From Variovorax paradoxus (GTDB lineage Bacteria; Pseudomonadota; Gammaproteobacteria; Burkholderiales; Burkholderiaceae_C): 64,000 nucleotides of DNA. Numbering within the stretch: the stretch's first letter is position 1; every line of letters begins with the position of its first letter. Location: contig NZ_CP046622.1 in NCBI RefSeq assembly GCF_009755665.1, positions 1,736,001 to 1,800,000 on the forward strand. Reading direction: 5' to 3'. Of the stretch, positions 26,699-36,826 are shown piece by piece. The position numbers and the translations under genes were made by a program. The notes below the pieces were generated by a model. That model saw nothing but the letters and a program-made list of their open reading frames with translations, ran no database searches and was not told the origin of the DNA.

Positions 26699-27046
26699 TC
26701 AGGGCTTGGCCGGCTTCGCGTCGGCAGCGGTTGCCTTCACGGGCTTGGCTGCCTTGGCTGCGGCCGGCGCGCTGGCTTGGCCACCGAAGACCTGGCCGTT
26801 CACCGTCAGGCCTTCGGCCGACAACTTTTCTGCCTTCTTTTCCTTCACGCCCTTGATGCGCTGCATGAAGTCGGGCCAGTCCTTGAACTCGCCTTCCTTG
26901 CGGGCGTCGAGGATGCGCTTGGACATTGCGGGCCCCACGCCCTTGATGCCGTCGAGATCGGCCGCCGTGCCCTTGTTGACATCGACTGCGGCGAACGAGG
27001 CAACCGCAAACAGCATGGCCATGGTGGCCAGGATTTTCTTGAACAT
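26699..27046 (-). CDS. Secreted helix-hairpin-helix (ComEA-like) protein
   Basis: A 115-aa protein. A signal peptide (MFKKILATMAMLFAVASFA) is followed by a single ComEA-type helix-hairpin-helix DNA-binding unit, VDVNKGTAADLDGIKGVGPAMSKRILDARKEGEFKDWPDFMQRIKGV. The C-terminal 35 residues are an Ala/Lys/Pro-rich tail. ComEA proteins bind DNA in the periplasm during natural transformation, and the short Burkholderiales relatives are usually annotated this way without proof. It is monocistronic, with its own terminator and a 150-bp upstream gap. No other competence genes occur in the window. Confidence 0.85.
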   Translation of the reverse strand: MFKKILATMAMLFAVASFAAVDVNKGTAADLDGIKGVGPAMSKRILDARKEGEFKDWPDFMQRIKGVKEKKAEKLSAEGLTVNGQVFGGQASAPAAAKAAKPVKATAADAKPAKP

Positions 27047-27167
27047 GTTCGAACTCCCTGATTTGTTGATTTGACTGTTTGCCGACGGAGGTGCCGGCTC
27101 GCGTTCAACGAGTGCAGGGAAAGGGGCGTTGACGGCCTCGCGTGCCGCAAGGCCCCTGGTGACCATT

Positions 27168-27188
27168 GTTCCGAACCATGTTCGGAAC
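27168..27188. other. Perfect 8-bp dyad just 3' of lapB
   Basis: GTTCCGAA (27168–27175) and TTCGGAAC (27181–27188) surround CCATG, five bases after the lapB stop on the minus strand. It lacks a T-tract, so it could be a weak terminator, an mRNA end-stabiliser, or an operator for the HhH gene whose start is 120 bases away. Confidence 0.4.
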
Positions 27189-27193
27189 GTTGC

Positions 27194-28372
27194 TCAGAGT
27201 TCCTCGACGCGGCGCGGTGGATAGCTGTCCCAGGCCTGGCAGCCGGGGCAGTGCCAGAAGTACTGGTGCGCCTCGAAGCCGCATGCGGCGCAGCGGTAGC
27301 GCATGAGCGGACGGGTGGCCTGGTCGAGCGCGCGTTGCACTTGCGGGTGGAACTGCTCATGCTCGAAGCGCTCGCCGGCCAGCCAGCGCGATGCAGCGAC
27401 CAGTGAAGGCTGTTGGGCGAGATGCGCGATGTAGCCGTCGCGCGGCGCGAGCGGCTGGCCATCGGCCGCCGGAACAGCCGCGGTCGGCGAACCGCCGAGC
27501 GCCATCAGCGCCTCGAGAACGTCGATCGACGGCGAATCGGCATAGCGCCGTTGCAGCAGTGCGAGCGCCTCGCCTTCGCGGTGCGCGGCAACGGCGGCTT
27601 GCTGCAGCGCCGGCGCATACAGCGGCAGCGCGAGCGGGGCGGTATCGCTCAATGCAACGAGGGTGTCGAAGGCTGCGGTTGCCTCGCCGTTGCGCAACTG
27701 CAGCGTGGCCGAATCGATCGCCGGGCGCGGTGCTTGGGGCGCCAGTGCCACGGCTTCGGAGAGCAGCCGGCCGGCCGCTGCCATGTCGCCGGCTGCGACC
27801 TGTTCGGCGGCCTGCTCGCAGAGATGGTGCGCCCGGCGCGTGCTGTAGCTCGCCTGGTCCGACTCATCGAGTTTCTTCGCCACGTCGGCGGCCTGGGTCC
27901 ATTCGCGAGAACGTTCGTAGATGGCCAGAAGCGCGAGACGTGCTTCGTTCTCGTAGCGCGTGCCTTCGAGTTTTTGCAGCGCCGCCTCGGCACGGTCGAG
28001 CAGGCCGGCGCGCAGGAAGTCTTGCGCGAGTGCGTGCTGCGCGCGCTCCCGGTCGGCACGGCTCAGGTCACCGCGGCCTAGCAGGTGCTCATGCACGCGC
28101 ACGGCGCGCTGGTATTCGCCGCGCCGGCGGAACAGGTTGCCGAGCGCGAAGTGCAGCTCTTGCGTGTCGGGGTCGTTCTGCACGGCCTCGATGAAGGCGT
28201 CGATGGCCTGGTCCTGCTGCTCGTTCAGCAGGAAGTTGAGGCCGCGGAAATAGGCCTTGGGGGCTTGCCTGTTCTCCAGCTTGAGTTGCCGGATGTCGAA
28301 GCGCGATGCGAGCCAGCCCAGCACAAAGGCGACGGGCAGGCTGATCAGCAGCCAGCTGGGATCAAAGTCCAT
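27194..28372 (-). CDS. lapB: Lipopolysaccharide assembly protein LapB (YciM), TPR and rubredoxin-like domain
   Basis: A 392-aa protein anchored by an N-terminal membrane helix (WLLISLPVAFVLGWLASRFD). About nine tetratricopeptide repeats follow (first clear unit AYFRGLNFLLNEQQDQAIDAFIEAVQNDP). A C-terminal rubredoxin-like zinc site has CAACG and CPGC. LapB regulates LPS synthesis by controlling FtsH-dependent turnover of LpxC, facing the cytoplasm. The ATG at 28372 begins MDFDPSWLL, and the open frame upstream overlaps lapA out of frame and is not coding. It overlaps the lapA end by about 11 bases, as in E. coli where lapA-lapB are coupled. Confidence 0.93.
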   Translation of the reverse strand: MDFDPSWLLISLPVAFVLGWLASRFDIRQLKLENRQAPKAYFRGLNFLLNEQQDQAIDAFIEAVQNDPDTQELHFALGNLFRRRGEYQRAVRVHEHLLGRGDLSRADRERAQHALAQDFLRAGLLDRAEAALQKLEGTRYENEARLALLAIYERSREWTQAADVAKKLDESDQASYSTRRAHHLCEQAAEQVAAGDMAAAGRLLSEAVALAPQAPRPAIDSATLQLRNGEATAAFDTLVALSDTAPLALPLYAPALQQAAVAAHREGEALALLQRRYADSPSIDVLEALMALGGSPTAAVPAADGQPLAPRDGYIAHLAQQPSLVAASRWLAGERFEHEQFHPQVQRALDQATRPLMRYRCAACGFEAHQYFWHCPGCQAWDSYPPRRVEEL

Positions 28373-28703
28373 GTTGACGTACGGCGGGAAGGTCGGTGGC
28401 GGAGATGGAGGGGGCCGGCGCAGGCGCGGTGGCGACCGCCGACCCGGTCGTTGCCGGGGTTTGTTGCGGCGCGGAAGGCTGCTGGGCCGCCGCGGCGGCG
28501 CGGTGCTTCCACCATCCGGGCAGCATGCCGAGCGCACCCACCACGAGTCCGCCGGCGAAGGCTGCGAGCACGACAAGCACCAGCGGCGCGCGCCAATGGG
28601 TGCCGAAGAAGAAATAGACGGTCGCGTCGTGCTGATTGTTCAGCGCGAAGGCGAAAAGCGTAAAAAAAATGGCTGCCTTGAGCAGCCACAGGAGGTATTT
28701 CAT
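28362..28703 (-). CDS. lapA: Lipopolysaccharide assembly protein LapA-like (DUF1049)
   Basis: A 113-aa inner-membrane protein. Two helices (LLWLLKAAIFFTLFAFALNNQ and LVLVVLAAFAGGLVVGALGML) flank the DUF1049 motif HDATVYFFFGTHWRAPL. The C-terminal half is a low-complexity Ala/Pro/Gln tail. The ATG at 28703 has GGGA six bases upstream, and another ATG six bases earlier abuts that site, so it is less likely. It sits between ihfB and lapB in the conserved rpsA–ihfB–lapA–lapB order. Confidence 0.88.
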   Translation of the reverse strand: MKYLLWLLKAAIFFTLFAFALNNQHDATVYFFFGTHWRAPLVLVVLAAFAGGLVVGALGMLPGWWKHRAAAAAQQPSAPQQTPATTGSAVATAPAPAPSISATDLPAVRQHGL

Positions 28704-28753
28704 AGCCATTCCCGTTGCCGGGAGCATTCTACGTTTGCATCATGCATGCGGGA

Positions 28754-29080
28754 TCAGGCCTTGGTGCTCCTGGCTTCCTTGCTGCCGCCGAGTTCGGCGG
28801 TCTTTGCGTCGACCGCTTCGCGCAGCGCCTTGCCCGGCTTGAAATGCGGCACCCGCTTTTCGGGAATCTGAACGCTCTCGCCCGAACGCGGGTTGCGGCC
28901 GATGCGCGGCGGACGCCGGCTGACCGAAAAGCTGCCGAAACCGCGGATCTCGATGCGGTGCCCGCGCACCAGCGCGTCGCTCATCGCGTCGAGGATGGTC
29001 TTGACGGCGTATTCGGCATCGCGGTGCGTCAGCTGCGCAAAGCGCGCTGCGAGTTCTTCGACGAGGTCAGAGCGGGTCAT
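28754..29080 (-). CDS. ihfB: Integration host factor subunit beta
   Basis: A 108-aa HU/IHF-fold DNA-bending protein. It begins [17 protein letters not shown], has the [23 protein letters not shown] beta-arm with the minor-groove intercalating Pro, and ends in an Ala/Lys/Ser tail slightly longer than in E. coli. As heterodimer with IhfA it bends DNA at promoters such as sigma-54 ones, and at recombination sites. It lies 71 bases after rpsA with a strong terminator in between, which suggests separate or attenuated expression. Confidence 0.95.
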   Translation of the reverse strand: MTRSDLVEELAARFAQLTHRDAEYAVKTILDAMSDALVRGHRIEIRGFGSFSVSRRPPRIGRNPRSGESVQIPEKRVPHFKPGKALREAVDAKTAELGGSKEARSTKA

Positions 29081-29101
29081 AGGCCAAACAAAAACGTGGA
29101 C

Positions 29102-29140
29102 GAAAAAAAAGACAGAGCGGCCCCAGGGCCTGCTCTGTCT
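29102..29140 (-). terminator. Intrinsic terminator after rpsA
   Basis: On the minus strand GACAGAGC (29139–29132) and GCTCTGTC (29118–29111) form an 8-bp stem with an additional GGCCC/GGGGCC inner stem, followed by a run of eight T. It lies directly after the rpsA stop and before ihfB. Confidence 0.9.
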
Positions 29141-29151
29141 TCTGGCTCAGC

Positions 29152-30840
29152 TTACTTGCTGTCGTTGTTGTCGAGCTTGGCGCGCAGCAGGGCGCCCAGG
29201 CTCGTCGTGCCCGCGTTTTCGCGTGCCGACTGCTGGCTCAGGTTGGCCATGGCGCCTTGTTCGTCGACCATGTCCTTCTGCTTGATCGACAGCTGGATGT
29301 TGCGGGTCTTGCGATCCACGTTCAGCACGATGGCAGTGACTTCGTCGCCTTCCTTCAGCACGTTGCGGGCATCTTCGACGCGGTCGCGCGAGATTTCCGA
29401 AGCACGCAGGTAGCCGAGGATGTCTTCGCCGAGGTCGATTTCAGCGCCGCGGGCGTCAACGGTCTTGACCTTGCCGGTCACGATCTGGCCCTTGTCGTTC
29501 ACCGTGGTGAACGTGGTGAACGGATCGCTGTCGAGCTGCTTGATGCCCAGGCTGATGCGCTCGCGGTCGACGTCGACTGCCAGCACGATGGCTTCGACTT
29601 CCTGGCCCTTCTTGTAGTTGCGAACGGCGGTTTCGCCGGCTTCGTTCCACGAGAGGTCCGAGAGGTGAACCAGGCCGTCGATGCCGGCAGCCAGACCCAC
29701 GAACACGCCGAAGTCGGTGATCGACTTGATCGGGCCCTTGACGCGGTCGCCACGCTTGGTGTTTTGCGCGAACTCTTGCCACGGGTTGGCCTTGCACTGC
29801 TTCATGCCCAGGCTGATGCGGCGCTTGTCTTCGTCGATTTCGAGGACCATGACTTCGACTTCGTCGCCCAGCGAGACGATCTTGTTCGGAGCGATGTTCT
29901 TGTTGGTCCAGTCCATTTCGGAAACGTGCACCAGGCCTTCGATGCCGGGTTCGAGTTCGACGAACGCGCCGTAGTCGGCAATGTTCGTGACCTTGCCGAA
30001 CAGGCGGGTCGATTGCGGGTAGCGGCGCGAAACGCCCATCCACGGATCGTCGCCCATTTGCTTGAGACCCAGCGAGACACGGTTCTTCTCGGTGTCGAAC
30101 TTGAGGATCTTGGCGGTGATTTCCTGGCCGGCCTGAACGACTTCGCTCGGGTGGCGGACACGGCGCCATGCCATGTCGGTGATGTGCAGCAGGCCGTCGA
30201 TGCCGCCGAGGTCGACGAACGCACCGTATTCGGTGATGTTCTTGACGACACCGCGCACGACTGCGCCTTCCTTCAGGGTTTCCATCAGCTTGGCGCGTTC
30301 TTCGCCCATGCTGGCTTCGACCACGGCACGGCGCGACAGCACGACGTTGTTGCGCTTGCGGTCGAGCTTGATGACCTTGAATTCCATGGTCTTGTTTTCG
30401 TACGGCGTCAGATCCTTGATCGGACGCGTATCGATCAGCGAGCCCGGCAGGAATGCGCGGATGCCGTTGACGAGCACCGTGAGGCCGCCCTTGACCTTGC
30501 CGCTGGTGGTGCCGGTGACGAAGTCGCCGGATTCCAGGGCCTTCTCGAGCGCGAGCCACGAGGCCAGACGCTTGGCGGTGTCGCGCGAGAGGATGGTGTC
30601 GCCGTAGCCGTTTTCAACGCTGCCGATGGCAACGGAAACGAAATCGCCGGCCTGGACTTCGAGTTCGCCCTTGTCGTTCTTGAACTCCTCGATCGGCACG
30701 TACGCTTCGGACTTGAGGCCAGCGTTGACGACGACGTGGTTGTGTTCGACACGCACGACTTCGGCCGTGATGACCTCGCCGGTGCGCATTTCGGAACGCT
30801 TCAGGGATTCTTCGAATAGGTCGGCAAAAGATTCAGACAT
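29152..30840 (-). CDS. rpsA: 30S ribosomal protein S1
   Basis: A 562-aa protein with six S1 RNA-binding domains, the full gammaproteobacterial/betaproteobacterial form. Repeat landmarks include [99 protein letters not shown] and [21 protein letters not shown]1 brings mRNA to the 30S subunit. The start ATG at 30840 is preceded by GGAAGGAA. The upstream 200-bp leader may host autoregulation, as known for E. coli rpsA. Confidence 0.97.
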   Translation of the reverse strand: MSESFADLFEESLKRSEMRTGEVITAEVVRVEHNHVVVNAGLKSEAYVPIEEFKNDKGELEVQAGDFVSVAIGSVENGYGDTILSRDTAKRLASWLALEKALESGDFVTGTTSGKVKGGLTVLVNGIRAFLPGSLIDTRPIKDLTPYENKTMEFKVIKLDRKRNNVVLSRRAVVEASMGEERAKLMETLKEGAVVRGVVKNITEYGAFVDLGGIDGLLHITDMAWRRVRHPSEVVQAGQEITAKILKFDTEKNRVSLGLKQMGDDPWMGVSRRYPQSTRLFGKVTNIADYGAFVELEPGIEGLVHVSEMDWTNKNIAPNKIVSLGDEVEVMVLEIDEDKRRISLGMKQCKANPWQEFAQNTKRGDRVKGPIKSITDFGVFVGLAAGIDGLVHLSDLSWNEAGETAVRNYKKGQEVEAIVLAVDVDRERISLGIKQLDSDPFTTFTTVNDKGQIVTGKVKTVDARGAEIDLGEDILGYLRASEISRDRVEDARNVLKEGDEVTAIVLNVDRKTRNIQLSIKQKDMVDEQGAMANLSQQSARENAGTTSLGALLRAKLDNNDSK

Positions 30841-30928
30841 TTATGGTTCCTTCCGTCAGGCAGGGTTGGCAGGCGCTCATGCGAAATTGCGTGCGGCTGC
30901 TGTGGGTCTGGAGACGGCGGTTTTGTGG

Positions 30929-30966
30929 GCTTTTTGGATATAAACCCGGGTTGGTTGAACAACCAG
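30929..30966 (-). promoter_or_regulatory. Candidate rpsA promoter and dyad in the rpsA leader
   Basis: On the minus strand TGGTTG (30965–30960), a 17-base spacer and TATATC (near 30942–30937) resemble a sigma-70 promoter about 100 bases before rpsA. The −35 overlaps a perfect TGGTTG/CAACCA dyad at 30952–30965. The −35 match is weak. Confidence 0.3.
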
Positions 30967-31044
30967 CCGGCCGGTGCGCTGTCGCGCGAGAAGAGCCTGC
31001 TGGAGCGGTATGCGCCACCCGGAACACCCGGCTGGCGCGAGCCT

Positions 31045-33057
31045 TCAAGCGGACTTGAAAGGCTGTACTTGCTGCCACCAGTTCAACACCGTATCGATCG
31101 ACTGCTCGATGGACAGCTGGGAGTTGTCGAGGTGGCGCGCGTCCTGCGCCGGCTTGAGAGGTGCAACGCTGCGGGACGAGTCCCGGGCGTCGCGCGCTTC
31201 CAAGTCGGAGCGAAGACTGTCAAGTGTAGTCGAAATACCCTTTGAAATCAACTGCTTATGTCGACGCTCGGCCCGCTGGGCGGCACTGGCCGTCAGGAAC
31301 ACCTTGAGCCTTGCGTCGGGGAAGATCACGGTGCCCATGTCGCGCCCGTCGGCCACCAGGCCAGGAAGCTGCCGAAACTGCTGCTGCAGGGCCAAAAGTG
31401 CCTCGCGCACCGCGGGAAGCGTGGAAACGCGCGAGGCGTCCATGCCCGCGGCTTCGGTGCGGATTTCATCGCTCACGTCTTCGCCGGCCAGCAAGACCTT
31501 GCCTTCGGCAAAGTGCAGGGGCAGGGTGCGCGCCATGGCGGCAATCTGCGCTTCGTGCTGCGAATCGGCGCTGAGCCCGGCGCGCCGCATGGCCAAGCCG
31601 GTGACGCGGTAGAGCGAACCGGAATCCAGGTAGTGGTAGCCCAGCAGGCGCGCCACCTCGGCGGCGAGCGTGCCCTTGCCCGAGGCGGTGGGGCCGTCGA
31701 TGCAGATCACGGGGATGTCCGTGGCCTCGGCAACCGAGAACAGGGTTTCGAAATAGTCCGGAAAGGTCTTGGCGACACAATGCGGCTCCAGAATGCGCAC
31801 CGGCACCTGGGCCGGGTTGAACGCCGCGAGCGAGAAGCACATCGCCACGCGATGGTCGTCGTAGGTGTGGATGGCGGGAGCCTGCCAATCGGCCGGCGCG
31901 AGCGGATGCACCCGGATGAAATCGGGGCCGGATTCAACGGTGGCGCCGAGCTTTCTCAGCTCGTTGGCCATGGCGTCGATGCGATCGGTTTCCTTGACCC
32001 GCCAGCTCGCAATGTTGCGCAAGGTGCTGGGGCCGTCGGCATAGAGCGCCATCACGGCCAGCGTCATCGCGGCATCGGGAATGTGGTTGGCGTCCAGGTC
32101 GATGGCCTTGAGCGGCCAGGCGCCGCGGCGCACTTCGAGCCAGTTGGGCCCGCTGTCGACCCGCGCGCCCATTTGCCGGGCTGCGTCGATGAAGCGGATG
32201 TCGCCCTGGATCGAATCGGCGCCGACGCCTTCGATCCGGATGCCGTTGTGGCTGGAATTGCCGGCGGCAATGGCCCCGAGCGCTATGAAATAGCTGGCGG
32301 AGGACGCGTCGGCCTCGACGTGGATGTCGCCCGGCGAGCTATAGCTGCTGCCGGTCGGAATGGTGAAGCGCTCCCAGCCGTCGCGCCGCACCATGATGCC
32401 GAAGCGTGCGAGCAGGTTCAGCGTGATCTCGATGTACGGCTTGGAGATGAGCTCGCCGACCACCTCGATGACGATGTCTTTTCGGGCGGCGAGCGGCAGC
32501 GCCAACAGCAGCGCCGTCAAGAACTGGCTCGACACATCGCCGCGTACGCGGATGGGCGCATCGAGCACCAGCGCGCCGTGATCGACCGGGCTGATCCGCA
32601 GCGGCGGATAGCCGGGATTTCCGAGGTAGTCGATGCGGCAGCCGAGCTGGGTCAGCGCATCGACCAGATCGCCGATCGGCCGCTCATGCATTCGCGGTAC
32701 GCCGCTCAACTCGAAATCACCGCCGAGCAGCGACAGGGCCGCAGTCAGCGGGCGCATCGCAGTGCCGGCGTTGCCAAGGAAAAGCGGAAGCAGCTGGCCT
32801 TTGGACTTCAGTTGCCCGCCGATGCCGGTCACGCGCAGCGTGCTGCCCGCGGCGTCGATGCCGCAGCCAAGCGCGCGCAGCGCATCGAGCATCACGCGGG
32901 TGTCGTCGGAATCGAGCAGGTCGTGAATGGTCGTGGTGCCGCTCGCGAGCGCGGCCAGCAGCAGCACGCGGTTCGAAATGCTCTTGGAGCCCGGCAACTG
33001 CACGGTGCCCGCGGCCGACGCCAGCGGGGGAATGTCGAGGAATGCCGTCGAGAACAT
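31045..33057 (-). CDS. aroA-cmk: Fused 3-phosphoshikimate 1-carboxyvinyltransferase / cytidylate kinase
   Basis: A 670-aa two-enzyme protein. Residues 1–~440 are EPSP synthase (shikimate pathway), with [36 protein letters not shown], and the C-terminal [17 protein letters not shown] and [14 protein letters not shown]. Residues about 446–670 are cytidylate kinase, with Walker [10 protein letters not shown] near 454, [14 protein letters not shown], and [13 protein letters not shown]. The frame runs through without a stop. In many proteobacteria aroA and cmk are separate neighbours before rpsA, so the fusion keeps operon order. The ATG at 33057 starts directly at [12 protein letters not shown]. 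It begins two bases from the end of tyrA. Confidence 0.93.
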   Translation of the reverse strand: MFSTAFLDIPPLASAAGTVQLPGSKSISNRVLLLAALASGTTTIHDLLDSDDTRVMLDALRALGCGIDAAGSTLRVTGIGGQLKSKGQLLPLFLGNAGTAMRPLTAALSLLGGDFELSGVPRMHERPIGDLVDALTQLGCRIDYLGNPGYPPLRISPVDHGALVLDAPIRVRGDVSSQFLTALLLALPLAARKDIVIEVVGELISKPYIEITLNLLARFGIMVRRDGWERFTIPTGSSYSSPGDIHVEADASSASYFIALGAIAAGNSSHNGIRIEGVGADSIQGDIRFIDAARQMGARVDSGPNWLEVRRGAWPLKAIDLDANHIPDAAMTLAVMALYADGPSTLRNIASWRVKETDRIDAMANELRKLGATVESGPDFIRVHPLAPADWQAPAIHTYDDHRVAMCFSLAAFNPAQVPVRILEPHCVAKTFPDYFETLFSVAEATDIPVICIDGPTASGKGTLAAEVARLLGYHYLDSGSLYRVTGLAMRRAGLSADSQHEAQIAAMARTLPLHFAEGKVLLAGEDVSDEIRTEAAGMDASRVSTLPAVREALLALQQQFRQLPGLVADGRDMGTVIFPDARLKVFLTASAAQRAERRHKQLISKGISTTLDSLRSDLEARDARDSSRSVAPLKPAQDARHLDNSQLSIEQSIDTVLNWWQQVQPFKSA

Positions 33058-33058
33058 G

Positions 33059-33940
33059 TCAGGAGTCCTGGGACGCGTCGGTGTTGGGCTGCCAGGCGGC
33101 GCGCGCCTTTCTGGCGGCGGCAATCGACTGTTCCAGCGCCTGGGTGTCGGCCGCGCCCATCAGCGCCTCCAGGTCCAGCAGTGCCTTGCGAAAGGCCTGC
33201 GATTGCAGCAGCACCTGCTCGCGATTGGCGAGCAGCACGTCGCGCCACATCACCGGATCGCTGGCGGCAATGCGCGAAAAATCGCGAAAACCGGGTCCGG
33301 CAAGGCTCAGGAAGCGATCGCCCTGCGGCTGCGCGATGAGCGCGTTGACATAGGCAAAGGCCAGCAGGTGCGGCAGATGGCTCACGGCCGCGAAGGCGCT
33401 GTCGTGCTCCTCATGGGTCATGGTGACCACATTGGCGCCGATGCCGCTCCAGAGCTGCGAAGCCCGCTGCACGTTGGAACGCAGCGTCGCCTTGACGGGC
33501 GTCAGCACGACCTTGCGGCCGGCGTAAAGCGAAGCCTCGGCGTGTTCGATGCCCGACACCTCCTTGCCGGCGATCGGGTGGGCCGGAACGAAGTTGGCGA
33601 ATTGGCTCTGCAGGCCGTTGCGCGCGGCTTCGATCACATCGCCCTTGGTCGAGCCGACGTCCATGACCAGCGTATCGCTCGACATGCCGTGGCGGATGGC
33701 CCTGAAGGTGGCTTCCGATGCCGCCACCGGCACCGCGAGCAGCACCAGGTCTGCGCCCGAGACCGCGAGCAGCGCCGAGGGCGCCACCACGTCGATCACG
33801 CCGAGCTGGCGGGCCCGCTCGGTAGTGGAGGGCGACTTGCTGTAGCCGACGACCCGTTTCACAAGCTTTGCGCGCTTGAGCGCAAGCGCAAAGGAGCCGC
33901 CCATGAGGCCGCAGCCGATCAATCCCAATTGCTCGAACAT
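33059..33940 (-). CDS. tyrA: Prephenate dehydrogenase
   Basis: A 293-aa NAD(P)-dependent enzyme that converts prephenate to 4-hydroxyphenylpyruvate in tyrosine synthesis. The Rossmann motif is [18 protein letters not shown] at residues 5–22. [30 protein letters not shown] (with the catalytic His) and [14 protein letters not shown] are family hallmarks. No fused chorismate mutase is present. It starts 14 bases after pheA and ends two bases before aroA-cmk. In several Burkholderiales hisC lies between pheA and tyrA, but it is absent here. Confidence 0.94.
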   Translation of the reverse strand: MFEQLGLIGCGLMGGSFALALKRAKLVKRVVGYSKSPSTTERARQLGVIDVVAPSALLAVSGADLVLLAVPVAASEATFRAIRHGMSSDTLVMDVGSTKGDVIEAARNGLQSQFANFVPAHPIAGKEVSGIEHAEASLYAGRKVVLTPVKATLRSNVQRASQLWSGIGANVVTMTHEEHDSAFAAVSHLPHLLAFAYVNALIAQPQGDRFLSLAGPGFRDFSRIAASDPVMWRDVLLANREQVLLQSQAFRKALLDLEALMGAADTQALEQSIAAARKARAAWQPNTDASQDS

Positions 33941-33954
33941 GGTGCGCGTCCGGC

Positions 33955-35076
33955 TCAGGCTTTGACGGGGTAGGCGCCAAGCACCTTGTAGAAGGCGCAG
34001 AGGCCGCGCAGTTCGGCCAGTGCCGCGGCCACGTTGGGCTGCGAAGGGTGCCCGTCGAGGTCGATGTAGAAGTAGTACTCCCACTGGCCGGTGCGCGCGG
34101 GACGCGACTCGAAACGGGTCATCGACACGTTGTTGAGCTTCAGCGGCACCAGCAGGTCGTGCACGGCGCCGGGGCGATTGGGTACGGAGACGATCAGGCT
34201 CGTGCAATCGCGCCCCGATGCCGGCGGCATGGCCAGCGTCTGCGGCAGGCAGATCACGGAGAAGCGGGTGCGGTTGTACGAGTCGTCCTGGATGGCGTGC
34301 GCAACGATGTGCAGGCCGAAGCGGGTGGCGGCGCGTTCGCCGGCCAACGCAGCCCAGGCCGGGTTGGTGGCCGCGAGCCGCGCGCCTTCGGCGTTGCTCG
34401 AGACGGCGCGCCGCTCGGCGTTGGGCAGGTGCTTGGAAAGCCAGGTCTGGCACTGCGCGAGCGCTTGCGGATGGGCGAGCACCGCTTCCACGCCGTCGAG
34501 CGTGTTGCTGCTGCGCAGGAGATGGTGCCGCACCAGCAGGCTGACCTCGCCGACCACATGGGTGGGCGAATGCAGGAACAGGTCGAGCGAACGCGTGACG
34601 ACGCCTTCGGTCGAGTTTTCGACGCCCACCACGCCGTATTGGGCGCTGCCGGCCGCCGTGGCGTGAAACACCTCGTCGAAGCTGGCGCAGTAGATGAGGT
34701 CGGCGGCGCCGCCGAAGTACTCGATGGCGGCCTGCTCGCAGAAAGTGCCCTCGGGGCCGAGCACGGCAACGCGCTGGGGCGACTCGAGCGCCAGGCAGGC
34801 CGACATGATCTCGCGCCAGATGGCCGCCACATGCAGGTCCTTGAGCGGGCCTGCATTGCTCTTCTGCATCTTCTCGATGACTTGCGCCACGCGATCGGGA
34901 CGGAAAAACGGCGTGCCTTCGCGCTTCTTGACCTCGCCGACCAGCTCTGCCACGTGGGCCCGCTCATTGAGCAGGCTGAGCAGTTGCTGGTCGAGCGAAT
35001 CGATCTGCACGCGCAGACCGGCAAGGCTTTCGGAGTTGTCGGGAGAAGAGGGCGGTGTTGGAGCGGAGGCGGTCAT
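33955..35076 (-). CDS. pheA: Bifunctional chorismate mutase / prephenate dehydratase (P-protein)
   Basis: A 373-aa phenylalanine-pathway enzyme. Residues about 19–105 form an AroQ chorismate mutase (LRVQIDSLDQQLLSLLNERAHVAELVGEVK). Residues about 108–285 form prephenate dehydratase (VAVLGPEGTFCEQAAIEYFG; VGVENSTEGVVTRSLDLF). The C-terminus is an ACT regulatory domain with SLIVSVPNRPGAVHDLL and RFESRPARTGQWEYYFYIDLDGH, where the ESRP motif signals phenylalanine feedback. It lies between serC and tyrA, in line with a serine/aromatic amino acid operon. Confidence 0.95.
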   Translation of the reverse strand: MTASAPTPPSSPDNSESLAGLRVQIDSLDQQLLSLLNERAHVAELVGEVKKREGTPFFRPDRVAQVIEKMQKSNAGPLKDLHVAAIWREIMSACLALESPQRVAVLGPEGTFCEQAAIEYFGGAADLIYCASFDEVFHATAAGSAQYGVVGVENSTEGVVTRSLDLFLHSPTHVVGEVSLLVRHHLLRSSNTLDGVEAVLAHPQALAQCQTWLSKHLPNAERRAVSSNAEGARLAATNPAWAALAGERAATRFGLHIVAHAIQDDSYNRTRFSVICLPQTLAMPPASGRDCTSLIVSVPNRPGAVHDLLVPLKLNNVSMTRFESRPARTGQWEYYFYIDLDGHPSQPNVAAALAELRGLCAFYKVLGAYPVKA

Positions 35077-35100
35077 CGGTGCGAGCAGCTGGGCATGCGC

Positions 35101-36237
35101 CTAGGCATGCGATCGCTCGAATTCTCGCATGTAGCTCACAAGTGCCTGTACGCCTTCCAGCGGCATGGCGTTGTAGATGCTCGCACGCATGCCACCGACC
35201 GACTTGTGGCCCTTGAGCTGCAGCAGGCCGGCTTCCCGGGCGCCGGCCAGGAAGGCGTCGTTGCGGCTTTCGTCGGCCAGGAAGAAAGGCACGTTCATGC
35301 GCGAGCGGCAGCCCGGGTCGATCTTGTTCACATAGAACGAAGAGGCGTCGATGAACCCGTACAGCAGGTTCGCCTTGGCGATGTTGCGCTGTTCGATGGC
35401 GGCCACGCCGGTGAGCGCGCCTTCGGTCTGCTGCAGCAACCACTGGAAAGTGAGCCCGGCCATGTAGATGCCCCACGTCGGCGGGGTGTTGTACATGGAC
35501 TTGTTGTCGGCCACGATCTTGTAGTTGAACGCACTCGGGCAGATTTCGAGCGCATGGCCCAGCAGGTCGTCGCGCACGATCACGAGCGTGAGGCCGGCCG
35601 GCCCGAGGTTCTTTTGCGCGCCGCCGAATGCAAGGCCGACACGGCTCCAGTCGACGCTGCGCGAGGCCACGTGCGACGAAAAGTCGATGACCAGCGGCGC
35701 GTTGCTGCCAAGGGCCGCAAGATCGGGCAGCTGCTGGAACTCGATGCCGTTGATCGTCTCGTTGGTGCACAGGTGCACGTACGAGGCGTCTTGGCTCAGC
35801 TGCCAGGTCGAGGGATCTGGCAGCCTGGTGTGATGGTCGCCTGCGTTGCTTGCGGCGACGTGCGCAGTGCAATAGCGCTGCGCTTCTTTCTGGGACTTGA
35901 TGCTCCAGCTGCCGGTGATCACGAAGTCGGCGGTTTTGCCGCGCGACAGGTTCATCGGCACGATGGCGTTTTCGCCCAGCCCGCCACCCTGCATGAACAG
36001 GATGTGGAAGTTCTCGGGCACAGCCAGCAGCGTGCGGATGTCGGCTTCGGCCTGGGTGCAGATCGCGCCGAACTCCTTGCCGCGATGGCTCATCTCCATC
36101 ACGCTCATACCGCTGCCCTGCCAATTGAGCATTTCGGAGGCGGCGCGTTGCAGCACCGCCTCCGGCATGGCGGCCGGACCTGCGGAAAAATTGAACGGAC
36201 GCGTGCCGACTGGCTTGGGCTGCTGCTGCTCTGTCAC
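35101..36237 (-). CDS. serC: Phosphoserine aminotransferase
   Basis: A 378-aa PLP enzyme that makes 3-phosphoserine (and 4-phosphohydroxythreonine for PLP synthesis). The N-terminus [18 protein letters not shown] is diagnostic. [14 protein letters not shown] is the phosphate-binding region, and the PLP-Lys is in [17 protein letters not shown]. The start is taken as GTG at 36237, one base after the preceding gene's stop. It gives a family-sized protein with a short variable head, while the longer open frame would run into the DUF2059 gene. Confidence 0.94.
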   Translation of the reverse strand: MTEQQQPKPVGTRPFNFSAGPAAMPEAVLQRAASEMLNWQGSGMSVMEMSHRGKEFGAICTQAEADIRTLLAVPENFHILFMQGGGLGENAIVPMNLSRGKTADFVITGSWSIKSQKEAQRYCTAHVAASNAGDHHTRLPDPSTWQLSQDASYVHLCTNETINGIEFQQLPDLAALGSNAPLVIDFSSHVASRSVDWSRVGLAFGGAQKNLGPAGLTLVIVRDDLLGHALEICPSAFNYKIVADNKSMYNTPPTWGIYMAGLTFQWLLQQTEGALTGVAAIEQRNIAKANLLYGFIDASSFYVNKIDPGCRSRMNVPFFLADESRNDAFLAGAREAGLLQLKGHKSVGGMRASIYNAMPLEGVQALVSYMREFERSHA

Positions 36238-36238
36238 G

Positions 36239-36826
36239 TCACTTCTTGGCGGGAGCCTTGGCCGGGGCCTTGGCGGGAGCTGCGCCTTGTTGGCCGCCGG
36301 TGGGCGCACCCAGTGCCTTGGCCACGTTTTCGTCCAGCGCGCGCATCTTCGGTTCGATGGTGGCGCGCGTTTCGGTCACGAGCTTTTCGGTCAACGCGGT
36401 CTGCATCTTGGGATTGAGGTCCTGATACTTCTTGCTGAGCGGCGAGTTGATCCAGGCCAGCAGCTGCTTGAGTTCGTCTTCGGTGAAGTTCTGCTCGAGC
36501 AGAGGGGTCAGCGCAACGGGCGCCAGTTGCACGGCCTTGTCGCGCACGATCGGGTAGGCGTCGTCGAAGTACTTCTTGAGTTCGGCGTCGGCTGCCTTGG
36601 CAGCCGACTCGCGCTTGGCTTCGGGCACCTGCGTTTGCAGGTACTGCGAGCCGGCCTGGGCAATCGGGGAGCTCGATTGCTCGACCAGGCCGCGTGCCAG
36701 CGACTCGATGCCGGGGCGCTGCACGTCGATGAACTGCTTGATAAGCGCGGCTTTGTCCTGGGCCATGGCGGCCATCGAGCTGCCGGCCAGGGCGACGGTC
36801 AGAAGTGCGAGCTTGAATTTTTTCAC
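36239..36826 (-). CDS. Secreted DUF2059 protein
   Basis: A 195-aa exported protein. The signal peptide [22 protein letters not shown] is followed by a helical DUF2059 domain ([50 protein letters not shown]). The final 25 residues are an Ala/Pro/Lys repeat ([13 protein letters not shown]). Function is unknown in the family, and the location is probably the periplasm. The gene overlaps the gyrA stop and abuts serC, a conserved position in Burkholderiales. Confidence 0.85.
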   Translation of the reverse strand: MKKFKLALLTVALAGSSMAAMAQDKAALIKQFIDVQRPGIESLARGLVEQSSSPIAQAGSQYLQTQVPEAKRESAAKAADAELKKYFDDAYPIVRDKAVQLAPVALTPLLEQNFTEDELKQLLAWINSPLSKKYQDLNPKMQTALTEKLVTETRATIEPKMRALDENVAKALGAPTGGQQGAAPAKAPAKAPAKK

